The notes: a model not told the origin generated them from the sequence alone. 64,000 nucleotides of DNA from Asticcacaulis sp. SL142 (GCF_026625745.1 NZ_CP113061.1:2257501-2321500); one strand, 5' to 3'. Shown: positions 53,985 to 62,635, numbered from the stretch's first letter. A program made the numbers and translations.

Positions 53985-54929
53985 ATGGGCGATCAGGTTC
54001 TGTTGTGCGATCTGTCTATGGGATCGCATGTCAATCTGGCTCTGGCCGATCCGGGCCACAGGCCTCAGTTGGCGGAACAATATGAATGTGCCGGCCGCAG
54101 CGATCTGGACGGCGCGATCCGCGACTTTCTCAAACGAAAGGACAATCCGCGCCTGAAAGGGGCGGCGGTGTCCTCGCGCGGTTGGGAGGATGACGGCATC
54201 ATCCATTTGCCCGAAGGTAATATGACCTTATCGCGCGATGAACTGCGGCAGTTGCTGGATATTCAGCGGGTCAATCTGGTCAATAATTTCGTGGCGCGGG
54301 CCTTGGCCATTCCGAGCTTGAAGCGCAATGAGCGGTCAAAAATCTGCGGCGGTGAAAACGCCGAAGAGACCGTAATTGCCGTGCTGGGGCCGCACTATGG
54401 TCTGGGGCTGGCAGCCCTTGTGGCTGATGGTGCGGGCGGCTGGACGGCCCTGCCCGGTGAAGGCGGGCACTCGGATTTGCCGGTGAAAACAGACCGCGAA
54501 TGGGCTGTCCTTAAGGTGATGCAACACCGCTTTGGCAACGTATCACGCGAGATGGGCATTTCGCTGAACGGCCTCGTTGCGGTGTGGGAAACGCTCAGCC
54601 TGATTGACGGCGTGCCGGTGACAACGACGGATGCGGCAGGCGTGGTTGAACGGGCCCGCGCCGGCGACCGGCGTGCGCTGGAGGCTATTGGTATCGTGAC
54701 CGACTGGCTGGCGGGGATGGCCTCGGATGTCGCCCTGATCATGGGGGCGCGCGGCGGGATCTATCTGACCGGAGCCTTGCTGGATCTGATCGATGATCTG
54801 TTCGATGCGGAACGCTTTTGCCGGGGCTATCTCAATAAAGGCACATTCGCAGATTATGTGCATGATATTCCGGTATTTAGAACCACAGCCCGCCAGATGG
54901 AAATCACCGGACTGGCGACATTATTTTAA
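53985..54929 (+). CDS. Glucokinase-family protein lacking catalytic residues
   Basis: 314 residues clearly homologous to the E. coli Glk type along its length (AIP at 108-110, GEGGH at 158-162, YVHDIPV near the C-terminus, the family AIP/GLG/GEGGH spacing). But the phosphate loop DIGGTNxR is LLCDLSMGSH (residues 6-15), the catalytic Asp of the INDF motif is Asn101 (LVNNFVA), GxGTGLG is GPHYGLG, and SGPGL is SLNGL. It is therefore probably inactive as a kinase, and may be a sugar-sensing or scaffolding pseudoenzyme. Its start has an AGGAG site in a potential hairpin. A strong terminator follows. Confidence 0.8.
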   Translation: MGDQVLLCDLSMGSHVNLALADPGHRPQLAEQYECAGRSDLDGAIRDFLKRKDNPRLKGAAVSSRGWEDDGIIHLPEGNMTLSRDELRQLLDIQRVNLVNNFVARALAIPSLKRNERSKICGGENAEETVIAVLGPHYGLGLAALVADGAGGWTALPGEGGHSDLPVKTDREWAVLKVMQHRFGNVSREMGISLNGLVAVWETLSLIDGVPVTTTDAAGVVERARAGDRRALEAIGIVTDWLAGMASDVALIMGARGGIYLTGALLDLIDDLFDAERFCRGYLNKGTFADYVHDIPVFRTTARQMEITGLATLF

Positions 54930-54986
54930 GGTTCGCGCCCTATGACATAAATTTTATTCCAAATAGCATCCCACATCGCGAAGCGG

Positions 54987-55028
54987 CGTGCTATGAAGCC
55001 CCTTAGCCGTGTCGCGGGTTTTTTTTAG
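54987..55028 (+). terminator. Intrinsic terminator after glucokinase-like gene
   Basis: CGCGAAGCGGC pairs with GCCGTGTCGCG (one mismatch, one wobble) and is followed by GG and eight T. A good factor-independent terminator signature, ending about 26 bases before the next gene. Confidence 0.8.
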
Positions 55029-55053
55029 CCATTTATCCTAAGAGTATATTTTG

Positions 55054-55293
55054 ATGAGTATCCGATTATATGACAGCGCCTGGGTCCGTATCGAAGGGGC
55101 TGAACAACCGCTTCAGGCCTTTAAGGACCGTCAGAACCCGGCCCTCTTCCATATTGGCGACTATCGCTATGATGTGGATGGTATTGTGGCCAAGGGTACC
55201 GAAGGCGCACCAAAAATTCTGGGCATCCTAAGCCTTCAGGCCATGCGTGAGGCCGGTATACGCCCAAACTACAATTCCGATATCAATCCCTGA
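55054..55293 (+). CDS. 79-residue protein of unknown function
   Basis: I do not recognise the family. Hydrophilic, mixed beta with the blocks YDSAWVRIEG, FHIGDYRYDVDGIVAKG and LSLQAMREAGIRPNY. No signal or membrane segment. ATG 55054 is taken as start; the region is open three bases upstream (TTG) with no better site. A T-rich stretch before it makes a promoter there plausible. Confidence 0.68.
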   Translation: MSIRLYDSAWVRIEGAEQPLQAFKDRQNPALFHIGDYRYDVDGIVAKGTEGAPKILGILSLQAMREAGIRPNYNSDINP

Positions 55294-55419
55294 TCCTTAG
55301 TGTAACGCAAATGTAACAGCCATGGCTCTGTAGGAGGCGTGGTTACATTTTAAAGCGCGATGGTCTGGCAAAGCCCAAAAAGCGTCCCATATAGGCGGTG
55401 TCCCGAAAGGTTTACCGCC

Positions 55420-55839
55420 ATGTTCTCATCCATCAGAACGATTATTGCCGCCAGTCTGCTGAGCGCCTTGCTTACCGTGCCATCGCTTGCTGAGCCTGTA
55501 GCGCGGCCTGAGGTCAGCGGGTTTGACACCGTTATGGTCGGCGGTACGCGCGTGACCGCGCTCTACAAGGGCTATGTCAGTGGCGTGCATCGGGATCAGG
55601 TCGCCCATGCCTATACCCGTCTGATATCGGCAAATATGACATCGCCATCACCTCTGACGCCGCAGATTGCCGCCTTTGTGGTCGATGATGGCACTAAGGT
55701 CACTCTGGTTTGTGTTGACGGCGTTGAGCCAACCCCTGCTGTGCGCGGATATCTCATGAGCAGTCTGGTCGCCGCAGGCTATGCCCCCGAAGATATTGAT
55801 GAAATCCGCGTGGCTGACAAAGGCGACGCCGCACTGTAA
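55420..55839 (+). CDS. Exported N-terminal remnant of a metallo-beta-lactamase-fold protein
   Basis: 139 residues with a signal peptide (TIIAASLLSALLTVPSLAEP). The rest (VGGTRVTALYKGYVSGVHRD, SPLTPQIAAFVVDDGTKVTLVC, LMSSLVAAGYAPEDIDEIRVADKG) reads like the first part of exported MBL-fold hydrolases, in which a DEVxITHxHxDH motif would follow. Here the sequence stops at exactly that point: DEIRVADKGDAAL-stop, so the HxHxDH metal site and the rest are missing. Either a decayed gene or a small new protein. ATG 55420 is used, after GAAAGG; an upstream in-frame GTG/ATG region is unsupported. It is adjacent, end to end, to the convergent lactonase. Confidence 0.6.
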   Translation: MFSSIRTIIAASLLSALLTVPSLAEPVARPEVSGFDTVMVGGTRVTALYKGYVSGVHRDQVAHAYTRLISANMTSPSPLTPQIAAFVVDDGTKVTLVCVDGVEPTPAVRGYLMSSLVAAGYAPEDIDEIRVADKGDAAL

Positions 55840-56934
55840 TTATCTTAGCGGCACGATCATCACCGGCTTGGGCAGGGCAAACTTAGCGGGCGTCGCGGCC
55901 AGTGATCCGTCGGTATTGATGTGAAACGTGCGGATGTCGTTGCTCCTCTGGTGGGCGACCAGCAGGCGTTTCTCATCCTCAAGCAACAGGAAAAAGCGTG
56001 GCCAGTCACCACCGGTAGAAATGGTCTGAAGCGGTGTAAGCTGCCCATCGGCGTGGATGCGGAACACGCTCAGGCTGTTATGGCCGCGATTGGTCATGTA
56101 GAGGGTGTCGCCCGCCTAATTTATCTGAATGTGGGCGGCAAATGACTTTTCCTTATAATCGGCAGGCAGGGTGGAAACGGTCTGGAGTTCCGTCAGGGTG
56201 CCGTTTGCTTCGCGCTCAAGAGCGATGACGGTATTGGCATATTCGGTCACTACATAGGCAAACCGTCCATCCGGCGAAAAGGCCAGATGGCGTGGGCCTG
56301 AACCCACCGGTGTTTTAAAGGCGCGGGTCGCCGCGCCGATCGCCCCGGTCTTGATATCATAAGGATAGGCACGCACTTCGTCGTGGCCCAGATCGACCAT
56401 GTAGATTTTGTCGCCTTCGGGTGACCATTGCACCCAGTGGGCATGTCCCATCTTTGTGGCGTCCGTCCCCTTAAGCACGTCCGGGTCGCTCTGAATGGCG
56501 CCGCTTGCCGCATCAATCTTAAAGACCGACACGATATCGCCGTGATAATTGGCCACCGCCAACCGGGATTTGTCAGGGCTGAGCGCCAGATAGCAGGGCG
56601 AGCCCGCCAGAGATGACACATAGCCCAGCGGCATCAGGGTCATATGATCTTCGGACAGTTTAAAAGCCCCGACCTGACCGGTATCGGCCTCACCCGTCAC
56701 ATAGAGGCGGCCATTGTCAGCATCGTAAAGCGCAAAGGACGCATTTTCTATCGATTCAAATGACTTGATGATGGTGAACTCATCGCGGTCTGCGTCAAAC
56801 GTCAACAGCTTCATGCCTTTGAAGGCGCCGTCGCTATAGGCACCGGTCAGAAGCTGTGTTTCGGCCTGAGCGCCGATGGCTGTAAGGCTAATGACGGCGC
56901 AGGCTATAAGGGCGGACATGAAGGGGTTAGACAT
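55840..56934 (-). pseudogene. Lactonase (6-phosphogluconolactonase-like, PF10282) broken by one stop codon
   Basis: A seven-bladed propeller lactonase with a signal peptide (MSALIACAVISLTAIGAQAE). The frame runs from 56934 to a TAG at 56116-56118 and then continues unbroken in the same frame to a TAA at 55840: ...SFAAHIQIN-stop-AGDTLYMTNRGHNS.... The joint matches family consensus on both sides (AAHIQIS-DG-LYVSNRG), so one nonsense mutation splits the gene. The C-terminal 92 codons hold about two blades. Seen blocks include HWVQWSPEGDKIYMVDLG and GSGPRHLAFSPDGRFAYVVTE. The start is M at 56934, with AGGA just before. Either a pseudogene or a stop that is read through. Confidence 0.85.
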
Positions 56935-57289
56935 GGAATTCCTGGGGGTTTGCAGCATCTGTTTTTATGTTCGCGCAGCCTAGTCGCAGGTCAGGGTTTA
57001 GGGAAGGGCGTAAATTTTCAAACACAGACTTATATAGGACCAATTTGGCCGCTCCCGTAACGTAACCGCAAAAATATCCGCAGGACATTGTTTTGGCTGA
57101 AATTTGAATGCCCTTAAGACAAAAGCAACATATTAAAGGGGTTAGGCTACATTTATAGGTGAACTTAAGCGCGCCCGATACGTCGCTTAAGCGATCCGTT
57201 TTGAATTTGACGGATGCATACCAATATAATAGATATTCTATCAGACTGGCGGCACGCAAAAGACCGCCCTGAATGGCGGAGCGCGCAGA
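56935..57289. other. Intergenic region upstream of gntR
   Basis: 355 bases, AT-rich, without a convincing gene. It contains an 8-bp inverted repeat (CTTAAGCG-N12-CGCTTAAG, 57164-57191) and a further short one (ATAGATATTCTAT near 57229), both possible regulator sites ahead of the gntR gene, and the promoter region of the divergent lactonase. Confidence 0.6.
57164..57191. promoter_or_regulatory. Candidate operator, CTTAAGCG inverted repeat
   Basis: Perfect 8-bp arms (CTTAAGCG / CGCTTAAG) with a 12-base spacer, about 100 bases before gntR. Repeat length and spacing are compatible with a dimeric regulator, but GntR/HutC operators usually have shorter spacing, so the link to the adjacent GntR is weak. 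Confidence 0.35.
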
Positions 57290-58027
57290 ATGTCGTTTAT
57301 CGAGGCGGTTGGACGTCTGCACAAAGAAGATCCGGCACCCCTTTACCTGCAACTGCAAAAAGTGCTGCGTGAAGCGATCAAAAACCGGATTATTCTGGCC
57401 GAAGATGCCATCCCGCCGGAGCGCGACCTGGCCGAAGATTTCGAGGTTTCACGCATTACGGTGCGTAAGGCGATTGATGGCCTGGTCTCTGAGGGACTGC
57501 TGACCCGCCGCCGAGGGGCGGGCACGTTTGTGGCCACCCGCGTCGATAAAAGTCTCTTCAAACTGTCGTCCTTTTCCGAAGACATGATCTCACGCGGGCG
57601 TAAGCCCCACAGCGTTTGGGTGTCTAAATCCGCAGGGGCCGTGACACCGGAAGAAGCCCTGTCTCTGGGCCTGTCACCGGGGTCTCTGGTCTATCGGTTT
57701 CACCGGATCCGCTATGCCGATGATGCGACCATGGCGCTCGAATATTCGACCATACCCGGCTATTGCCTGCCCTCGATTGAGGCGGTTCATAACTCACTGT
57801 ATGAGGCACTGGAGCGGGCGGGGCATCGACCGGTTCGGGCCCTCCAGCGTCTGCGCGCCATCTCCTTTACGAGCGATCAGGCCGAAACGCTCGGTATCCG
57901 GGCCGGTGATCCGGGTCTGTTTATCGAGCGTCGTGGGTTCCTGTCCGACGGTCGTGCGGCTGAGTTCACACAGTCCTACTATCGTGGTGACGTCTACGAT
58001 GTCATCGTGGAACTAAATGATATTTAA
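57290..58027 (+). CDS. GntR family regulator, HutC/UTRA subgroup
   Basis: 245 residues. Seen: the winged helix (PLYLQLQKVLREAIKNRIIL, ERDLAEDFEVSRITVRKAIDGL, GLLTRRRGAGTFVAT) and a C-terminal UTRA sensor with FSEDMISRGRKPHS, LVYRFHRIRYAD and EYSTIPGYCLP. Members of this group sense amino sugars or other small metabolites. The next gene is an N-acetylglucosamine-kinase-like gene, which suggests amino-sugar control, but the intervening 350 bases show no clear shared operator. Confidence 0.92.
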   Translation: MSFIEAVGRLHKEDPAPLYLQLQKVLREAIKNRIILAEDAIPPERDLAEDFEVSRITVRKAIDGLVSEGLLTRRRGAGTFVATRVDKSLFKLSSFSEDMISRGRKPHSVWVSKSAGAVTPEEALSLGLSPGSLVYRFHRIRYADDATMALEYSTIPGYCLPSIEAVHNSLYEALERAGHRPVRALQRLRAISFTSDQAETLGIRAGDPGLFIERRGFLSDGRAAEFTQSYYRGDVYDVIVELNDI

Positions 58028-58381
58028 GTTTCAAATAGTTGGCATTGGTTACATGTCCAATATGAAACCAATCACAATGATCACATGGCTTGCACGATCT
58101 AAGGCCCGTGCACAAAGAACACTTAATCACTGCAAACGCCTTTATCAAAAGGGCTTTTAAGGTCTGATTTATGTGCGCCGCTTCAATTGCCAATATTTTC
58201 TGGACAAGGCAACCATTATACAATTTTACTAAATAATACCAAAGCGGCAAATAGGTTATATAGCGACCCTTATAAGAGGCATTGTGCAATCCATGGAAAC
58301 CACATCAGTCCCAACCTATCTCTATATCCTGTTCTTTGCTATTATGGGCTTCAAAGCAGGCACCCGAAAGGTCGCCGGAAA
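58028..58381. other. Intergenic region between gntR and the kinase gene
   Basis: 354 AT-rich bases. An inverted repeat ATTGGTT (58044-58050) / AACCAAT (58066-58072) with a 15-base spacer lies just after the gntR stop. The open frame of the following gene extends back through this region to 58187 but has no start signal there. Promoter of the kinase operon expected; nothing else seen. Confidence 0.6.
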
Positions 58382-59302
58382 ATGAAGCCGATTATGTTCT
58401 ATATTGGTATTGATGGTGGCGGCACCAAATGCCGGGCACGTCTGCGCGCGGAAGCACCTTCGGGCTTGACCGGTGACGGAGCGTTGCTGGGCGAAGGAGT
58501 TGGCGGATCGGCCAATATCCGGCTGGGGCTGGATCTGATCTGGACCCACATCCTTGATGCCATCGACGGGGCTTTGGCGCAGGCTCACCTGACGCGCGCG
58601 ATTTTCAGTGACACCAGCCTTGGCCTGGGTCTGGCAGGGATTACCACCGCTACCGATTGTGAACGCACCATCGCGGCGGGCCCACGCTTTGCCTTTGCGA
58701 ATGCCGCCACCGATGCCCATGCCGCCTGTCTTGGGGCGTTTTCAGGCCGTGATGGCGCCATCATGATTACCGGCACCGGCTCGGCGGGCTACGCCTGGGT
58801 TGGCGGGCGCGGCCATGCCGTTGGCGGCTGGGGGTTTGAGGTCAATGACGATGCCTCGGCGGCGGTGCTGGGGCGCGAAGCGATCCGCGCGGCCCTGCAT
58901 GGCTTTGACGGGCTGGCCCCGCACACCGCCTTTACCCGCGCGGTCATGGCCCACTTTGGCGGTCATCCGTCGGATGTCGTCAAATGGGCGACGGTTGCGC
59001 GCCCCGGCGATTACGGAACCCTGGCCCCCATGATCATGTCCCATGCGGCGGATGGCGATCTGATTGCTGTCGGCATAGTTGAGCGCGCCGCTCAGGATCT
59101 GGGGAAATATCTGGCGCGGCTTAATGAGATCGGCGCGCCGAAAATCTGTCTGGTCGGGGGTATGGCCGATGCCTTAACGCCGTGGCTGGCGCCCTGGACG
59201 CGGTCGGTGTTGGCGGTGCCGGAACATGATGCCATTGAGGGGGCCATTCTGCTGGCTCAGGGGGCTCCCAACGGCATGGATGTTGAGACGGTGATGTCAT
59301 GA
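58382..59302 (+). CDS. BadF/BadG/BcrA/BcrD-type kinase, N-acetylglucosamine kinase-like
   Basis: 306 residues. Family: ATP-dependent sugar kinases with an actin-like fold, closest here to the GlcNAc kinases (NagK type) found beside amino-sugar regulators. Seen: FYIGIDGGGTKCRARL (phosphate 1), GLAGITTATDCERT, GAIMITGTGSAGYAWVGG (phosphate 2) and ICLVGGMADALTPWL (adenosine). The start is ATG 58382 (MKPIMFYIGIDGG), not the long upstream frame. Its stop overlaps the start of the truncated cutC (ATGA). Confidence 0.88.
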   Translation: MKPIMFYIGIDGGGTKCRARLRAEAPSGLTGDGALLGEGVGGSANIRLGLDLIWTHILDAIDGALAQAHLTRAIFSDTSLGLGLAGITTATDCERTIAAGPRFAFANAATDAHAACLGAFSGRDGAIMITGTGSAGYAWVGGRGHAVGGWGFEVNDDASAAVLGREAIRAALHGFDGLAPHTAFTRAVMAHFGGHPSDVVKWATVARPGDYGTLAPMIMSHAADGDLIAVGIVERAAQDLGKYLARLNEIGAPKICLVGGMADALTPWLAPWTRSVLAVPEHDAIEGAILLAQGAPNGMDVETVMS

Positions 59303-59529
59303 CGGCGATCTGGCACGAAATCTGTGTCGATAGTCCCGCCGGATTCATAGCGGCGGTCGAAGGTGGCGCTGACCGGATAGAGCTGTGTCTGGGTTTAAGT
59401 GTCGGCGGTGCGGTTTATGCCGTGGACGGGCTTGAGATCGTCACGGCCATGGTTGAGCGTGCCGCCGGGCAGCGGCCTAATCTATATTCACCAAAAGTCC
59501 GGCATGGTCTGAAAACGGCTGCGGAATAA
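59299..59529 (+). pseudogene. cutC: Truncated copper homeostasis protein CutC
   Basis: Only the first part of CutC is left: WHEICVDSPAGFIAAVEGGADRIELCLGLSVGGA matches the conserved start (about 55 of roughly 240 residues). After VERAAGQRP the frame runs into sequence that is the antisense of the endonuclease gene's 3' end and stops at 59529. The break is near 59475, next to the endonuclease stop (59477). It is translationally coupled to the kinase by ATGA. CutC normally adopts a TIM barrel, so this product should be inactive. Confidence 0.88.
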
Positions 59530-60223
59530 TGCTAAGGTCAAGCCGCGTCTCTAAGCCCGGGGTATAGAGGCATAGATCAAGCGTGTGCTGCCACTGATGA
59601 AAGGTGAAGGTCGCCTCATCGCGCCGGTTGAGCAGTCTTAAGCGACCTCCCGCCAGCAGGCTGTCGAGTTCGCCCAGACCACCCAGCGTATTGAAATCCC
59701 CCAGCACTATGACCTCGCCGCCAATGCCTGCGACCAGTTCGGCGATCTCTTCAAACTGGTTCTGGCGGACGACGGGTTTGAGCGAAAAATGAGCGAACAG
59801 CACCGTCAAACCCGTATCCATCTCGATACGGTAGATCAGGCGTTTGGTGCCATGGCGAAAATAGAGACGGGAAAACGGATAGGCTGCGCGCGCCAGAAAG
59901 CCGTTGCTTTTGCCCTCGTGGAACGGCAGGCGCGAAAACGGGCTGCCCTCACCATATTTGTCGGCAATATCAAAGGTGTCGTACTGGGCGCATTGCAAGG
60001 CCTTGATCTGGTTAAAAAAACCTGAATGGAGTGATCCCCGGTCAACCTCGACCAGACAGCACAGGTCAGGTTTTTCAGCCTCCATGATCTGGCGGAACTG
60101 CGCCAGCACCCGGCGTTGCTGCGCGGGGGCCTGATACAGGTGGCGATAGACGCGCGTAACGTGGTGATACAGGCTGCCGCTGATGCCGGTCGCATAACCC
60201 AGATTGCTGAACAGAATTTTCAT
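59477..60223 (-). CDS. Endonuclease/exonuclease/phosphatase family protein (YbhP-like)
   Basis: 248 residues of the EEP superfamily. Seen: MKILFSNLGYATG, EAEKPDLCCLVEVDRGS with the catalytic Glu, VLFAHFSLKPVVRQNQ, VIVLGDFNTLGG and FSDHAGLLV with the C-terminal D-H pair. It sits 1 base after the PLD-type gene; E. coli has the same pair (ClsB and YbhP), so a phospholipid or related substrate is possible rather than DNA. The 3' end overlaps the truncated cutC on the other strand. Confidence 0.85.
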   Translation of the reverse strand: MKILFSNLGYATGISGSLYHHVTRVYRHLYQAPAQQRRVLAQFRQIMEAEKPDLCCLVEVDRGSLHSGFFNQIKALQCAQYDTFDIADKYGEGSPFSRLPFHEGKSNGFLARAAYPFSRLYFRHGTKRLIYRIEMDTGLTVLFAHFSLKPVVRQNQFEEIAELVAGIGGEVIVLGDFNTLGGLGELDSLLAGGRLRLLNRRDEATFTFHQWQHTLDLCLYTPGLETRLDLSIIPQPFSDHAGLLVNID

Positions 60224-60224
60224 C

Positions 60225-61283
60225 TTACAAAGCCTGAGAGATCATGGCGCCAAGCCGCCCGATCAGCCGGTTGTGCCAACGTGTTTTCACGACTGTGGCT
60301 GATCCGGCGGGCAGGGCATGACGGCAATCTTCTTCAAACTGTGCGGCCAGCAAAGCCACATCGCCAGGATCGCGCATCACCAGATTACATTCGCGGTTCA
60401 GGATCAGGCTTAAGTGATCAAAGTTGCAACTGCCAAGGGTCGCCCAATCGTCGTCGATTACGGCGTATTTAGCGTGTAGCACCGTCGGCTGATAAAGACG
60501 CACGTCATAGTCCAGCCGCCGCCACTGCCCCAGCAGAGCATGGGTGATGAGATCGGCTATGGCGACATCGGTATGTTGCGACAGTAGAAGACTGATCTTG
60601 ACCCCGCGGCCTTGCGCATCTCTGAGGGCACGGCGCAGGCGCTTGGGCGGAAAGAAATAAGGTGTGGCCAGCCGGATCGAATGGCGGGCCGTCATAATGG
60701 CGGCCAACAGTGCCTCATAAAGCGGCCGCTGTCCGCCCTTGGGGTTTTGCGCCAGATAAACCCCGCCGCGATTGCCGCCGATGATGCCCGGATCACCGTC
60801 CAGTTGCCCGTCATCCAGATCGCGCCACAGTACATCAAAATCGCGTCGGGCGGCGATGGCAGCCGGGCCTTCGAGGGCGACCATAGTGTCGCGCCAGTGG
60901 CGCATATACTCGGCCATGCACATGCTGCCGAGATAGGTTGCGCTATCATCGACATGCAGCAATTTGGCGTGGGTTCGCGGAAACAGGCCCCCGATCCGCA
61001 CAAAGCGACGCGGCTTCTGCATATGATAGAATATGACTTTGGCACCGGATTTGCGGGTTTCGTCCAGCACCTTACTGGTCAGCAGGGTGCGGCTGCCGAA
61101 CGCATCCAGCACAATGCGCACCTTGACCCCTTCACGCGCTTTGCGGGCCAGAAGGCCCAAAAAGCGCTGTCCGACCTCATCGTCGCGCACGATGTACTGT
61201 TCGAAATCAATGCAGGTGGTGGCCTGTTCACAGGCCTGCGCCATCGCGGCCCAGGCGTCAGCACTTTTCAGGTAAAACTTCAT
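60225..61283 (-). CDS. Phospholipase D/cardiolipin synthase family protein (ClsB-like)
   Basis: About 352 residues with two HKD motifs: HAKLLHVDDSATYLGS and HAKYAVIDDDWATLGS, each with the following G/S/N residues. PLD enzymes of this type make cardiolipin or phosphatidylethanolamine/glycerol exchange products at the membrane. There is no N-terminal membrane helix, as in ClsB. The start is set at MKFYLKSADAW (61283), which has a GAAGG site 10 bases before it; the frame is open up to 61334. Next to the YbhP-like gene. Confidence 0.88.
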   Translation of the reverse strand: MKFYLKSADAWAAMAQACEQATTCIDFEQYIVRDDEVGQRFLGLLARKAREGVKVRIVLDAFGSRTLLTSKVLDETRKSGAKVIFYHMQKPRRFVRIGGLFPRTHAKLLHVDDSATYLGSMCMAEYMRHWRDTMVALEGPAAIAARRDFDVLWRDLDDGQLDGDPGIIGGNRGGVYLAQNPKGGQRPLYEALLAAIMTARHSIRLATPYFFPPKRLRRALRDAQGRGVKISLLLSQHTDVAIADLITHALLGQWRRLDYDVRLYQPTVLHAKYAVIDDDWATLGSCNFDHLSLILNRECNLVMRDPGDVALLAAQFEEDCRHALPAGSATVVKTRWHNRLIGRLGAMISQAL

Positions 61284-61346
61284 AGCGGATAAACCTTCAT
61301 CGCCTGAGCCTATCCGTACTCTGATTAAAAACACATAGTCTTTTAG

Positions 61347-62252
61347 CTACTCCCGCCGTTCCGGGCCTGTGCGCGATCTGGCCTTTTCGCCAAAGCCTTC
61401 GATCGCCAGCAACAGCCAGGACGCATCGTCATGCAGCTTAAAGCGCGTATGCTTGATGCCGTGGGGATCGTCGGTCTCGATGCGGCGCAGTTCAGAGATG
61501 ATGGTATCGTCTTCTCCGGCAATCAGGCGGCGCTTAATGTCGTGCAGGCCGCCAATGACATAGTTTTCCCACAGGTCGTAAAATCCGTCGGTAGCCAGCA
61601 AAATATAGCTGATATCGGCGGCCTTAAGATATTCGGTTTTCAGCCCCTCAAGGCAGACCGGATCAAGCGTCAGCACCCAGTATCCATCGGGTGTGTTCAT
61701 CAGGGCGCGGTTCTGCCGCAGGACTGGATTGATCTCTTCGCGGGCGGCCTTAAGATCAGGCTCGGCCTGCTGAGCCTGCACCTTACGCAGGGCCTCTAAC
61801 GCGCTGTTGTCGAGCGCTTCCAGCGGGCCGCCACCGTACACCTTATAGCCGCCGACTTTGTCAAACACATAGGCCTTCACATCGGCCAGATGCGACAATT
61901 CCACATCCTCACCATTAACCCGCACCAGCGACAAACCGGCGGATGGCCTTGCAAAGGCTTCAAGGTCGGCGTTGTGGGTGGCACGTCTATAACCTTCACC
62001 GACCGCTTCGATGGCGTGGCTTAAAGCATCGAGTGTGTCGACTTCCGGGTCGTTGGTAAAGGTTTCGGTCAGAAAGCCGGACATCGCCCCGACCAGCCAT
62101 TCGGCGTCCGTCTTATCGCTGAATTTGGAGGGCCCAAGTCCGGTTGCCCCATCCATCAACCACGCCGCGTCGCCGACGTAGCCCAGACGGTCTTCATTAC
62201 GCGGGTTCCCGGCATAGGAACCTTCGGACAGGATTTTAAGATGGGTTGTCAT
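61347..62252 (-). CDS. PP2C-type serine/threonine phosphatase
   Basis: 301 residues of the PPM/PP2C family. Seen: SYAGNPRNEDRLGYVGDAAWLMDGATG (motifs with metal-binding Asp residues), an SHLADVKAYVF strand, LLATDGFYDLWENY (metal Asp), and DDASWLLLAI near the end. Cytoplasmic, with no extra sensor domain. It starts behind AAGGAGGCG and lies 63 bases upstream of the PLD gene, so the three minus-strand genes probably form an operon. No partner kinase or anti-sigma target is in the window. Confidence 0.9.
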   Translation of the reverse strand: MTTHLKILSEGSYAGNPRNEDRLGYVGDAAWLMDGATGLGPSKFSDKTDAEWLVGAMSGFLTETFTNDPEVDTLDALSHAIEAVGEGYRRATHNADLEAFARPSAGLSLVRVNGEDVELSHLADVKAYVFDKVGGYKVYGGGPLEALDNSALEALRKVQAQQAEPDLKAAREEINPVLRQNRALMNTPDGYWVLTLDPVCLEGLKTEYLKAADISYILLATDGFYDLWENYVIGGLHDIKRRLIAGEDDTIISELRRIETDDPHGIKHTRFKLHDDASWLLLAIEGFGEKARSRTGPERRE

Positions 62253-62635
62253 GGTCTGCGCCTCCTTACGCGTTGGCCTGAGACGGGGTCGGGTGGTATT
62301 TTAACCTAAATCTCTGCGCGCGTCACCGTGATCACATCGCCGTTGAAAAATTCGATACTTCAAAAGCGCGTCATAAAAGCCACAGGGCAGGTTTTGTTAA
62401 AAGACTGAAATATATGAATTTTGTGAAAAACAATCCGCAGACTGATAATTGTTTAATTAACAATATTTATATTGCGCTGCCAAAAAACATGTGTGAGCCT
62501 GTGGGTTCTCCAAGAGCTGAACCCAAGGCTGCATAAGCAGTCAGTGATCCCGCGCAACCTTTTGCGTGTGCGAGTTTGTGCGTCCAAAATGGGTCTGGGT
62601 TTGGCATGGGTTTGTTGTGTTCAGGGGATAGATTT
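62253..62635. other. Intergenic region upstream of the TonB receptor
   Basis: 383 bases, very AT-rich between 62390 and 62480. It contains an inverted repeat ATTGTT-N5-AACAAT (62448-62464), a possible operator for receptor expression, and promoters for both divergent genes. No coding sequence found. Confidence 0.6.
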
